This document shows positions 27,370-36,298 of a stretch of DNA of 64,000 nucleotides, in pieces (positions within the stretch are counted from its first letter, which is position 1; every line of letters begins with the position of its first letter). The position numbers were made by a program, and so were the translations under genes. The DNA comes from Mesotaenium endlicherianum (lineage: Eukaryota > Streptophyta > Zygnematophyceae > Zygnematales > Mesotaeniaceae). The notes under the pieces were generated by a model, which saw only the letters and a list, made by a program, of their open reading frames with translations, was not told the origin of the DNA and made no database searches. The stretch spans positions 124,001-188,000 of the forward strand of contig WELA01007991.1 in NCBI GenBank assembly GCA_009602735.1, written 5' to 3'.

Positions 27370-27377
27370 TATTTTTA
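27346..27377 (+). promoter_or_regulatory. Promoter of the DeoR-SusCD operon
   Basis: TTG at 27346-27348, 21 bases, then TATTTTTA at 27370-27377 (TAnnTTT kept). The third operator-like repeat lies inside the spacer, so bound regulator would block the polymerase. Confidence 0.5.
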
Positions 27378-27399
27378 AAAGCCCAATTACCATACTACT

Positions 27400-28143
27400 A
27401 TGCTGAAAACAGAACGACAGGCTTATATCCTGAGAAAAATCGACCTCCATAACAGGGTATTATCCTCCGATCTGGGTATTGAAATTAATGTATCCGAAGA
27501 TACTATCCGCCGTGACCTGAACGAGTTGGCAGAGCTGGACAAGATCGTCAAAGTGTATGGAGGAGCTTTATCCAAGTCTTTCCATAGCTCTTTTTTGCGA
27601 TTCGATGTATACAAAGCCGATGGTAAAAAGATCATTGCCGAAAAAGCGGTATCGCTGGTGCAGCATGATATGTTTATCCTTACCACGGGCGGCACCACTG
27701 TTGTAGAAATGGCGCGGATATTGCCGGCGGGCCTGCAGGCCACTTTTTTTACGGGGAGCATTCCTGCCGCTTATGAATATGCGCAACATCCGAACATACA
27801 GGTCATTTTCATGGGTGACAGGATATCCAAAAGTTCACAGATAGCGGTTGGAGGAGAAGCCATTTCCAGAATAAACAGTATCAAAGCCGACTTGTGTTTT
27901 CTGGGCATCAACGCGATAGACGGTGCAGGTGTGTCTGACAATGATTGGGAAGTGGTGCAGGTAAAGCAGTCCATGATCAAAGCCTCGAAGAAAACGGTGG
28001 TCTTGTCGATCACTGAAAAGATCAATACACGCCAGCGTTTTGCGGTATGCGGACTGGATGAGATAGACACCATCATTACGGATTCAGGGCCTGGCAATCC
28101 TTTATTCGAAGGTTTTGTGGCAGCCGGGGTTAAACTTTTGTAA
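27400..28143 (+). CDS. DeoR/GlpR-family transcriptional regulator
   Basis: A 247-residue sugar-metabolism regulator. The N-terminal helix-turn-helix reads SSDLGIEINVSEDTIRRDLNEL, the DeoR signature, and the C-terminal DeoRC sensor has TTGGTTVVEMARIL and the phosphosugar-site segment ADLCFLGINAID. DeoRC domains bind phosphorylated sugars, so MurNAc-6-phosphate or a related amino-sugar phosphate made by the divergent kinase is a reasonable effector; this is inference. The SusC gene follows after 20 bases, so regulator and transporter probably share one mRNA. Confidence 0.9.
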   Translation: MLKTERQAYILRKIDLHNRVLSSDLGIEINVSEDTIRRDLNELAELDKIVKVYGGALSKSFHSSFLRFDVYKADGKKIIAEKAVSLVQHDMFILTTGGTTVVEMARILPAGLQATFFTGSIPAAYEYAQHPNIQVIFMGDRISKSSQIAVGGEAISRINSIKADLCFLGINAIDGAGVSDNDWEVVQVKQSMIKASKKTVVLSITEKINTRQRFAVCGLDEIDTIITDSGPGNPLFEGFVAAGVKLL

Positions 28144-28163
28144 ACTTAAACACTGCAATAATT

Positions 28164-31100
28164 ATGAACATCACACTTTCAGGCAAACGGGCCATGCCCT
28201 GCGTGTTGCTACTGCTGTGCCTGGTGACGTCAGTCACTTACGCGCAGGTTCGCATCAGCGGCAAGGTAACCAACAAAAGAGGCGCCGGTATTGAAGCGGC
28301 CTCGGTTGTTATCAAAGGAACCAGCAACGGTATTGCTACCGATAACAGTGGCGCTTATCATTTTTCCGCACCATTGAAACCGGGAAAACATACAGTGGTA
28401 TTTTCAAGTACTGGATATCTTCCCCAGGAAATATTGCTTACTGTTTCAGAAAGCAATAATAATTATACCCTCAACGCAGAACTGAATGAAGACATTGGCA
28501 AACTCGATGAAGTGATTGTTACCGGTACATCCCAGGGAACCACCAGGAGACAACTGGGTAGTTATATCAGTTCGGTTTCGGCAGACGAACTCACCAAAGG
28601 CGCTACCGGTAATGTACTGGCAGCACTGCAAGGAAAAACAGCGGGTGCGCAGATATCGCAGAACTCCGGCGATCCGGCAGGTGGGTTGTCGGTACGGCTG
28701 AGAGGTATCAGCTCTATCTCATCCGGTTCTGATCCTTTGTACATTGTTGATGGTGTGATTGTAAACAACGCCACTACCCGCGTAACCAATACGTCGGGCA
28801 ATTACGATGGCGGTAATTTTGTGGGATCGATTGGCCAAAGCAGGCTCACAGATATCAACCCCGAAGACATTGAGCGGATAGAAGTGCTGAACGGAGCTGC
28901 TGCAGCTGCCATCTATGGTAGCCGGGCTAACGCAGGTGTGGTGCAGATATTCACTAAAAAAGGTAAGAGCGGCGCACCGAAAGTTAGTTTCTCTACCAGT
29001 TATATTTCGAGTAGTCTCCGCAAGAAGCTCGACGTGAACCAATCGCCCACCAAATTCGGTGGACCTACCGATGGACCTGGTGCACAAACACAGGATGTGC
29101 TCATTCCAACACTCACCAATACTACACCTGTAACGCGTTACGATTACCAGGATTATATTTTCAGGAATGCCGGCGGAACCGATAACAATGTTTCGGTGAG
29201 CGGTGGTACCGACAAAACCAAATACTATGTATCGGGCGCTTATTTTTTCAACCAGGGCATCGTGCGTAATACCGATTACCAACGGTTCAGCTTTCGCAGT
29301 AATATCGACCAGGTGCTGAACAAATGGGCGACTTTTAACATCGGACTGAATTATATCAACAGTACATCCAATGAAAAACCCGATGGCAACTCGTTTTTCT
29401 CACCCACCAACTCAGTTACCATCATTGGTAATTTTCACAACATCTGGGCCAGGGACGCATTGGGCAATATACAGGCTGTGGGTGAAAGAGGACGTGTTAA
29501 CCCGGTTTCGGTGATAGAAGACATCAAACAAAAACAAACCACCAACCGCATCATTGCAAATCTGGGACTGAAATTGAAGCCCATTAAAAGGCTTACGGTA
29601 GACTATACCATGGGTATCGACAATTATACGCAAAACGGTACTACTTATATCCCGCCGTTTGCCTATAATGTAAATACGGCTTTCTACGGCGGCGGCCCAT
29701 CACTCGATGCTACTTTGAATGGGTATGCGAGCACCGGCAACGATAATTTCTTTGCCATCAACCACGATCTCAATGCCACTTATAATATTGATATCACCCC
29801 TAAGATCAATTCTGTAACACAAGTGGGTTTCTCTCAGCAATACGAGAAGAACAGCTATTCCCTCTTACAGGGTCGCGGGTTGGCGCCTTTTGTGCAAACC
29901 GTTAGCGGTGTGAGCACGAAGATGGATGGAGTAGATAGCAGATCGGAATTATCGGTATACGGAACATACATACAACAAAATTTCAAATACCGTAACCAGT
30001 TCTTTGTAACAGGCGCGGTTCGGGTAGACGGATCTTCTGTGTTTGGTGAAAACCAACGCAACCAGACTTACTATAAAGCCAGTGGAAGCTATGTATTGTC
30101 GGGCGCCGATTATTGGAACAAATGGGGCGTATCCAAATGGTGGAACCTGATGAAACTGCGGTTGGCTTACGGACAAAGCGGTAACCTCACCGGGATAGGT
30201 GCGTATGACCGCTTCAATACTTACCTGCCTTCTTCTTACCTGGGCAGGACCGCTTTGAATTCACAATCGGTGCTGGCCAATGAAAATATAAAACCCGAGC
30301 GGCAGGAAGAAACAGAACTGGGTATGGACCTTTCTTTCTTTTCAGGAAGGCTGGGCCTTACAGTGAATGTTTACAACAAGAAAGTAAAGGACCTGTTGAT
30401 CGATCGTTTTATTGCACCTACTTCGGGCTTCTCCAGTCTGCGTGATAATTTCGGCTCTTTGGAAAATAAAGGATATGAGTTGGTGCTGACCGGCAAACCT
30501 GTTGTGAAGAAAGATTTTAACTGGGACCTGACCGCTATCTTTAACCATAACCGTAACAAGGCGGTGAGCATTGGCCAGGCGTTGATACTGCTCAGCACCA
30601 ATGCAGGTGCACCCGTTGCCATTATTCAGGGGCAGCCGATCGGTGTTTTTTACGGAACCTTCTTTGCAACAGACCCCAATGGTGCATTGGTAAAGAACGG
30701 CAGTGGTTTCCCTCAAACAGAAAGAGGCACACAGCATTCCGTGTTGAGCTATACTACGGGAAGAGATGCAACAACCGGGTTGCCTGTGGGAAGTGTGCTG
30801 CGTAAAGTGATCGGTAATCCCAACCCGGATTATACAGGAAGCCTGGTGAATGAGTTCTCTTATAAAAAACTCAGCCTGCGCGTGCAGGTAGATGTGGTGC
30901 ATGGTATAAATGTTTTCAATGCCGATTTCCGTACCAGGCAGGGTGTAGGTAATGGTAAAGTCGCAGAACAGGAACAAAGAGGTCTTCTTCCACGAGGTTA
31001 TGTCAGCAGCATTTATGCCATTGAACAATGGCGCATCGATGATGGATCGTTTACCAAACTGCGCGAGGTATCGCTGGCATATCATCTCGGTAAGGTGAAA

Positions 31101-31277
31101 TGTTTCAGCGACCTGAGCCTCAGCCTCAGCGGCCGTAACCTGATCAGTTGGGATCATTACAACGGATACGATCCGGAAGTAAATGCCGGCGGACAAAGTA
31201 CCATTCTCAGAGGAATTGATTTTGGTTCAACGCCCATACCCAGGACTTTCAGTTTTGGTATACAGGCAAAATTTTAA
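28164..31277 (+). CDS. SusC/RagA-family TonB-linked outer membrane transporter
   Basis: Outer-membrane nutrient importer of 1037 residues. After a signal peptide (ending VTYAQ) come a carboxypeptidase-D regulatory-like domain (about residues 28-110), a TonB-box-like LDEVIVTG at about 113-120, a plug with LQGKTAGAQISQNSGDPAGG and LYIVDGVIVNN, and a 22-strand barrel. The C-terminus ends in aromatic FSFGIQAKF for BAM recognition. It works with the SusD-like lipoprotein encoded 18 bases downstream. The ligand is probably an oligosaccharide or glycopeptide; the neighbouring anmK suggests peptidoglycan fragments. Confidence 0.95.
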   Translation: MNITLSGKRAMPCVLLLLCLVTSVTYAQVRISGKVTNKRGAGIEAASVVIKGTSNGIATDNSGAYHFSAPLKPGKHTVVFSSTGYLPQEILLTVSESNNNYTLNAELNEDIGKLDEVIVTGTSQGTTRRQLGSYISSVSADELTKGATGNVLAALQGKTAGAQISQNSGDPAGGLSVRLRGISSISSGSDPLYIVDGVIVNNATTRVTNTSGNYDGGNFVGSIGQSRLTDINPEDIERIEVLNGAAAAAIYGSRANAGVVQIFTKKGKSGAPKVSFSTSYISSSLRKKLDVNQSPTKFGGPTDGPGAQTQDVLIPTLTNTTPVTRYDYQDYIFRNAGGTDNNVSVSGGTDKTKYYVSGAYFFNQGIVRNTDYQRFSFRSNIDQVLNKWATFNIGLNYINSTSNEKPDGNSFFSPTNSVTIIGNFHNIWARDALGNIQAVGERGRVNPVSVIEDIKQKQTTNRIIANLGLKLKPIKRLTVDYTMGIDNYTQNGTTYIPPFAYNVNTAFYGGGPSLDATLNGYASTGNDNFFAINHDLNATYNIDITPKINSVTQVGFSQQYEKNSYSLLQGRGLAPFVQTVSGVSTKMDGVDSRSELSVYGTYIQQNFKYRNQFFVTGAVRVDGSSVFGENQRNQTYYKASGSYVLSGADYWNKWGVSKWWNLMKLRLAYGQSGNLTGIGAYDRFNTYLPSSYLGRTALNSQSVLANENIKPERQEETELGMDLSFFSGRLGLTVNVYNKKVKDLLIDRFIAPTSGFSSLRDNFGSLENKGYELVLTGKPVVKKDFNWDLTAIFNHNRNKAVSIGQALILLSTNAGAPVAIIQGQPIGVFYGTFFATDPNGALVKNGSGFPQTERGTQHSVLSYTTGRDATTGLPVGSVLRKVIGNPNPDYTGSLVNEFSYKKLSLRVQVDVVHGINVFNADFRTRQGVGNGKVAEQEQRGLLPRGYVSSIYAIEQWRIDDGSFTKLREVSLAYHLGKVKCFSDLSLSLSGRNLISWDHYNGYDPEVNAGGQSTILRGIDFGSTPIPRTFSFGIQAKF

Positions 31278-31295
31278 TTCCTAAAAACTAATTAC

Positions 31296-32591
31296 ATGAA
31301 AAAGATAATTCACATTACCATATACAGCAGCCTTGCAGCCTTATTGATCCAGGCAACGGGTTGTAAAAAAGATTATACAAACCCCAATGCGGCTACGTCA
31401 ACACAGGTATTGAGTTCGGCAAAGGGATTGGTTGGCGTAGTCGTTGGTATTCAAAAAACATATACGGCGAACGTAGCTTACGGGATGTCTGATGCAACAG
31501 GATTGGTTACCAATGAAACTTTCCTGCTCAATCCGGGTAATACTTCCGAACTGCAGTTTTCAACCGGCGGCACGGCAGTGGATGGTACCAATGGTTTGTT
31601 GGGTAATGTATGGACATCGGCGTCTAAAGTGATTTACGATGCCAATAATGTGATCACTGCCGCCTCACAGTTGAGTGATAAAGGATATGCCAGCGGACTG
31701 ATCGGCTATGCTTCGATCCTGAAAGCGCTCTCTATCGGATGTATGGCTGGTTATTGGGAGAAAGTACCCGATACCATTGGCATCAACAATGCTACTTTCT
31801 CTGATCGCATGACAGGTTATGCACGCGCTATCGCTGCGATCGACAAAGCGATCACTACCATCAATGCCAACGCGATCAGCAACACTTTTCTTACCGATTT
31901 ACCTGCGGGCGTTGACATTGTAAATACCCTTTACGCACTCAAAGCCAGGTACCAGTTGTTCAGTAATAATTATACCGGTGCATTAGCTGCCGCCAACATG
32001 GTGGATCTGAGTAAAAAATCGGTCTTTAATTTTGAAGCGGCCAATCCGAATCCGGTTTTCAATGCAGTTACTTCTACCAATAACGTGTATCAGCCGGTAG
32101 ATTCCACGTTGGGGTTGCCTGCTTCCGTTGCGCCTGATCTGAGCGATAAGCGGGTTCCATTCTATACTACCATCAATGCTACCATCAATCCACGTTTCCG
32201 TCTCAATGGCTTCTGGAACAGCGCCACTACGGCCATACCATTGTATTACCCGGGTGAAATAAGCCTCATCAAGGCAGAAGCTTATGCCCGCCAATCGACC
32301 CCCGACCTGGTCAATGGTATCGTTGAGTTGAACAAGGTGGTTACCAAGAAGCCGGCTAATGATGCGTTGGGTATAGGGGCAGACCTTCCCCCGGTAGCGC
32401 CTGTAACGGCGGCCGACCTGTTGCTGCAGATATACCGGAACCGTTGTATTGAGTTATACCTCTCGGGTATGAAGCTGGAAGATATGCGGCGTTTTGGAAG
32501 ACCCACCAGTGAACGTAAACGCAACCTGTTCCCTTATCCTTTCCGTGAAAGGGACAGTAATGCGAATACGCCGGCTGACCCGGTATTCTAA
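31296..32591 (+). CDS. SusD/RagB-family outer membrane lipoprotein
   Basis: Surface lid and ligand-binding partner of the SusC-type transporter. The 431-residue protein starts with a lipoprotein signal whose lipobox is QATGC (Cys 23). It has the helical TPR-like scaffold of SusD and the conserved C-terminal segment (YPGEISLIKAEAYARQ and LLQIYRNRCIELYLSGMKLEDMRRFGRP). It is shorter than typical SusD proteins (about 500-600 residues), which fits small ligands or the SusD-like short subgroup. A strong terminator lies 20 bases after the stop. Confidence 0.93.
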   Translation: MKKIIHITIYSSLAALLIQATGCKKDYTNPNAATSTQVLSSAKGLVGVVVGIQKTYTANVAYGMSDATGLVTNETFLLNPGNTSELQFSTGGTAVDGTNGLLGNVWTSASKVIYDANNVITAASQLSDKGYASGLIGYASILKALSIGCMAGYWEKVPDTIGINNATFSDRMTGYARAIAAIDKAITTINANAISNTFLTDLPAGVDIVNTLYALKARYQLFSNNYTGALAAANMVDLSKKSVFNFEAANPNPVFNAVTSTNNVYQPVDSTLGLPASVAPDLSDKRVPFYTTINATINPRFRLNGFWNSATTAIPLYYPGEISLIKAEAYARQSTPDLVNGIVELNKVVTKKPANDALGIGADLPPVAPVTAADLLLQIYRNRCIELYLSGMKLEDMRRFGRPTSERKRNLFPYPFRERDSNANTPADPVF

Positions 32592-32610
32592 ACGAAACAG
32601 GAAGAATCAT

Positions 32611-32644
32611 AATAAAAAGAGCCCTTTAAAGGGCTCTTTTTATT
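32611..32644 (+). terminator. Intrinsic terminator after the SusCD operon
   Basis: A perfect 34-bp palindrome: A-rich 5' arm, a GAGCCC/GGGCTC core around TTTAAA, then a run of five T. It separates SusD from the hybrid kinase gene starting at 32665. Confidence 0.9.
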
Positions 32645-32664
32645 ATTTGAAGTATTTTTCCTCT

Positions 32665-35600
32665 ATGTTTAGATCAATGCCGTTTAAATTATACTTAGGC
32701 CTGGGTATAGCCGTTTTACTCGTGCTGATAGTAGGATATGTTTCCATTACTTCCATGCAACGGGAAGAAAAGGAAACAACATTGGTGACCCATTCCAATA
32801 AGGTGATCAATTTGGTAAGACAGATCCGCCACGAAATATCCCAACTGAAGAGCGCGCGCAGGCTTTACTGGGCAACCGGCAACTACCATTATATGGAACC
32901 CTGGGAGAAAGTAAGTACTACTATCCCAACGCAATTGGACCAACTGGCAGAAATGGTTTCCGACGATGCAGTACAGACTCGGAATGTACAACGCCTCGAT
33001 GCCCTGATATCCCATGTATTGACTTATTGGGCTCATGAAGGGAAAGTGAATCTGAATGCCGGAAAAGAAGCTGAAGTGCGATTATTGGTAGAAGAAGAAA
33101 AAAGACTGGATGATGTATACGCACAGTTCGAGTTGACGCAAGGAGAAGAGCAAAGGATACTGTTGATGAGAGAAAATGAAGTAATCCAATACAACCGGCA
33201 AACAAGAACGATCCTGTATGTTGGGGTCGCTATACTGTTGCTGGTTGTATTGCTACTGGTTAATTCCATCCTGCAAGTACTCAGGAGCCGTTACAAGGCG
33301 AGTAAAACACTGCAAAGCAACCTGGATGAAATGGAAAAACTCAACCAGGTGGCATACGATAAAAACTGGACACTCGAGGGCTTCAGTTATGTGAACAACA
33401 GGATACAATGGGTTGAGTCCACACAGGTGCTGGCTGATAAAATCATTCATGCACTTGTTGAATACCTGGAAGTGCCTGCCGGCGCTATTTATTTTTTCAA
33501 AGAAGAAGAGCAGGAGCTGGAGATGGTGTCTGCCGTATCTGTAGGAAGGGCTTCCATCAAAAAATTCAAACTGGGCGAAGGCATTGTAGGAAATGCCGCC
33601 ATGCAGAAAATGCCCAGTCTCATCAAACATATCCCTCCTTCTTATTGGCGGGTGGTTACCGGTTTGGGCGAGATCACCGGTAACGGGCAGATCATGTGTG
33701 TTCCCTTATGGGTAAATGGAGAGTTGAAAGGATTGATTGAACTGGGTTGTTTCGATAATTTCACACCGCTTCAACAAACCTTTCTGAATAATATTGGCGA
33801 TATGCTGGGAACTGCCATCAACTCTGCCCAGGCCCGCGATAAAATAGAGACCCTTTTACAGGAAGTGCAGGAGCAACAGGAAGAATTACAGCAAGCCAAC
33901 GACGAATTGAGCCGGCAAACCGAAGAGTTGCTGGCTTCTGAAGAAGAACTACGAGCGCAGGAAAACGAGCTCAAGCAGGTCAATATTGAACTGAATGAGC
34001 GCAACAACTTAATAGAAGAAGCCAGGAAAAACCTGTCGGTCAAAGCAAAAGAACTGGAAGCATCGAGCCGGTATAAATCGGAATTCCTGGCCAATATGTC
34101 GTACGAACTGAGAACCCCATTAAATAGCATCCTGATACTGGCCAAGCTGATGTCCGATAATAAAGATGGTAACCTTACCAACAAGCAGGTAGAATACGCT
34201 ATGATCATTGGTAAATCGGGTAAAGACCTGCTGGCGCTGATCAACAACATACTGGACCTGTCGAAGATCGAAGCGGGTAAAATAGAGCTGGAAATAGAAG
34301 ATGTAGAATTGGAGGATGTAAAGTCAGACCTGGAACAACTGTTCAAAGTAGTGGCTTCGGAGAAAAAAGTGCAGCTGAGCATTGAGATGGCTAAAACAGC
34401 GCCTAAACAAATCCGTTCCGATAAACAAAAACTGGAACAGGTATTGAAAAACCTGCTCTCCAATGCCTTCAAGTTTACTCCGGCAGGCGGATCTATTTCG
34501 GTTGCTATCGGAAACAAGAACCAGTTCCAGAAAGATTGGCTGGAGATCAGTGTATCAGACACAGGTATAGGCATATCAGATGATAAACAACAACTGATCT
34601 TCGAAGCTTTCCAGCAGGCAGACGGTTCTACGAGCAGGAAATACGGTGGTACCGGATTGGGATTGTCGATCAGCAAAGAGCTGGTAAGACTGCTGGGCGG
34701 TAAAATTGAAGTGTTCAGCGAAGAAGGGAAAGGAAGCACTTTTACCTTGACGCTTCCGCGCGTATTTGAAATGAAAAACGAAGAAAAAGTTCCTGAAGAA
34801 GTAGCGCTGTTGAAGGCTTATGAAGCCAGTGAGGAGTCTCAACTGGAAGACGATAAGGCCCATATCGGTCCAGATGATAAAGTGATGCTCATCATAGAAG
34901 ATGATGTGAATTTCGCAACCATCACCCGCGATTTCGCCCGTGCGAAAGGATACAAAGTGATCATGGCATTGAGAGGTGATATTGGGTTCTTATATGCCAA
35001 GCAATTCAAACCAAAGGCCATCATACTCGATATCCAGTTGCCGGTTATGGATGGATGGACCCTGCTTAAAAAATTCAAAGCAAATGCCGAACTGAAAGAT
35101 ATTCCTGTTCACATCATTTCTGCTTTTGATGATAACAGGCTCAAACATGCCGGCGTACTGGCTTACCTGAAAAAGCCGGTAGATATGGAAGGCCTGGAGC
35201 AGGCTTTCGGATTGATATCCAAACACATTGATGCGGACGAGAAAAAAATACTGATCGTATCTGACAATCATTTCCATGAAGAAAGACTTGAGCACCTGTT
35301 CAGGGAAAAAGACCACCAGGTTTCCTTTGAGCAGGTACGCTCAATACAATCGGCTGCTGAGAAGATTGCAGCTGGCAAGTACGATTGCGTGATTGTGAAT
35401 GTAGAGCAAAGCATCAATATCCATGCAGCACAGCAGATGAGCGAACAACTGCATAACAAGGAACTGCCACTGATCATTTACCTCGATGAGGACATCAGCT
35501 CGGAAGAAGAACTGCAATTGCGGAAAATATCGGATGTTATTGTAAGGCATTCCGGAACAGCCAGCAGCAGGCTGATCGATGAGCTTGAGTTGTTCCTGTA

Positions 35601-36039
35601 TAAAATGCATGAGTTAGACCATAAAACAACGCCGGCTGTGCACACTTCCGTTGCTGCGAATGTTTCCCTGCAACAAAAAAAGATATTGGTGGTAGACGAT
35701 GATATGCACAATGTATTTGCATTGAGTACAGTGCTGGAATCGAACCAGATGGAAGTGGTCATTGCCAGTGACGGTAAAGAGTCGCTCGACCAATTGAAAA
35801 AACATAAAGACATTGACCTGGTGTTGATGGACATCATGATGCCGGAAATGGATGGCTATGAAGCGATGAAATTGATCAGGAACGATTTGAAATTGACACT
35901 TCCCATCATAGCGGTTACCGCTAAAGCCATGGTGGGCGACAGGGAAAAATGTATTGCAGCAGGTGCATCGGATTACATAGCCAAACCATTGGATATGCAA
36001 AAACTGCTTTCACTCATGCGGGTTTGGTTAACCAAATAA
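32665..36039 (+). CDS. Hybrid histidine kinase with three receiver domains; H-box His replaced by Tyr
   Basis: A 1124-residue signalling protein. Helices at about 10-30 and 183-204 enclose a helical CHASE3-like periplasmic domain. A GAF domain (about 240-390) and a coiled coil rich in Glu and Gln (395-475) precede the kinase. In the HisKA H-box, FLANMSYELRTPLNS, the phosphoacceptor position is Tyr 480 (codon TAC at 34102-34104) instead of His. The ATPase domain is intact: N-box NLLSNAFKFTP (597-607), SDTGIGIS and GGTGLGLSIS. Three receivers follow: the first has D789, the second has N912 in place of Asp, the third has D1056. ATG 32665 is preferred; upstream codons overlap SusD and the terminator. 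As read, normal autophosphorylation is impossible. It may be a pseudokinase or carry one sequence error. Confidence 0.9.
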   Translation: MFRSMPFKLYLGLGIAVLLVLIVGYVSITSMQREEKETTLVTHSNKVINLVRQIRHEISQLKSARRLYWATGNYHYMEPWEKVSTTIPTQLDQLAEMVSDDAVQTRNVQRLDALISHVLTYWAHEGKVNLNAGKEAEVRLLVEEEKRLDDVYAQFELTQGEEQRILLMRENEVIQYNRQTRTILYVGVAILLLVVLLLVNSILQVLRSRYKASKTLQSNLDEMEKLNQVAYDKNWTLEGFSYVNNRIQWVESTQVLADKIIHALVEYLEVPAGAIYFFKEEEQELEMVSAVSVGRASIKKFKLGEGIVGNAAMQKMPSLIKHIPPSYWRVVTGLGEITGNGQIMCVPLWVNGELKGLIELGCFDNFTPLQQTFLNNIGDMLGTAINSAQARDKIETLLQEVQEQQEELQQANDELSRQTEELLASEEELRAQENELKQVNIELNERNNLIEEARKNLSVKAKELEASSRYKSEFLANMSYELRTPLNSILILAKLMSDNKDGNLTNKQVEYAMIIGKSGKDLLALINNILDLSKIEAGKIELEIEDVELEDVKSDLEQLFKVVASEKKVQLSIEMAKTAPKQIRSDKQKLEQVLKNLLSNAFKFTPAGGSISVAIGNKNQFQKDWLEISVSDTGIGISDDKQQLIFEAFQQADGSTSRKYGGTGLGLSISKELVRLLGGKIEVFSEEGKGSTFTLTLPRVFEMKNEEKVPEEVALLKAYEASEESQLEDDKAHIGPDDKVMLIIEDDVNFATITRDFARAKGYKVIMALRGDIGFLYAKQFKPKAIILDIQLPVMDGWTLLKKFKANAELKDIPVHIISAFDDNRLKHAGVLAYLKKPVDMEGLEQAFGLISKHIDADEKKILIVSDNHFHEERLEHLFREKDHQVSFEQVRSIQSAAEKIAAGKYDCVIVNVEQSINIHAAQQMSEQLHNKELPLIIYLDEDISSEEELQLRKISDVIVRHSGTASSRLIDELELFLYKMHELDHKTTPAVHTSVAANVSLQQKKILVVDDDMHNVFALSTVLESNQMEVVIASDGKESLDQLKKHKDIDLVLMDIMMPEMDGYEAMKLIRNDLKLTLPIIAVTAKAMVGDREKCIAAGASDYIAKPLDMQKLLSLMRVWLTK

Positions 36040-36040
36040 T

Positions 36041-36295
36041 ATGCTATCCAAACTGCAGATAACCCATACAGAGATAAAGACCGTACTCGACCTGCTGTAC
36101 CGGCAGTATAGGTACGATTTTTCGAATTATACCAAAGCATCTTTGCGCAGGCGATTACAGAAATTGATGTACGATAAGAAAACGGATACGGACGGCTCTT
36201 TCAACGAGTTCCAGCTTATTTTCTGCAGGAATGCTTTGAAATGTTTGATGCGGGAGTTAAAATATTCTGGAAGCAATAACTATTTTATGTTTTGA
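36041..36295 (+). pseudogene. Remnant of a CheR-type methyltransferase gene
   Basis: The 84-residue frame begins like CheR proteins (ITHTEIKTVLDLLYRQYRYD then FSNYTKASLRRRLQKLM). At about residue 52 it jumps to a segment resembling the later CheR motif (DGSFNEFQLIFCRNALKCLM), where intact proteins have FDLILCRNVL. The SAM-binding core of over a hundred residues in between is missing, and the frame ends shortly after at YFMF. CheR proteins have about 270 residues, so this is an internally deleted, truncated copy. Its start lies one base after the hybrid kinase stop and its end 3 bases before the next regulator gene. CheR genes commonly occupy this place in Bacteroidota signalling clusters. Confidence 0.7.
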
Positions 36296-36298
36296 AAT

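Noticed and set aside
32494-32664. N-terminal extension of the hybrid kinase
   Set aside because: It would overlap the SusD gene and the terminator at 32611-32644; ATG 32665 opens a normal membrane helix.
33771-34739. 322-codon open frame opposite the hybrid kinase
   Set aside because: Serine-rich antisense reading of the kinase coiled coil; no independent coding signal.
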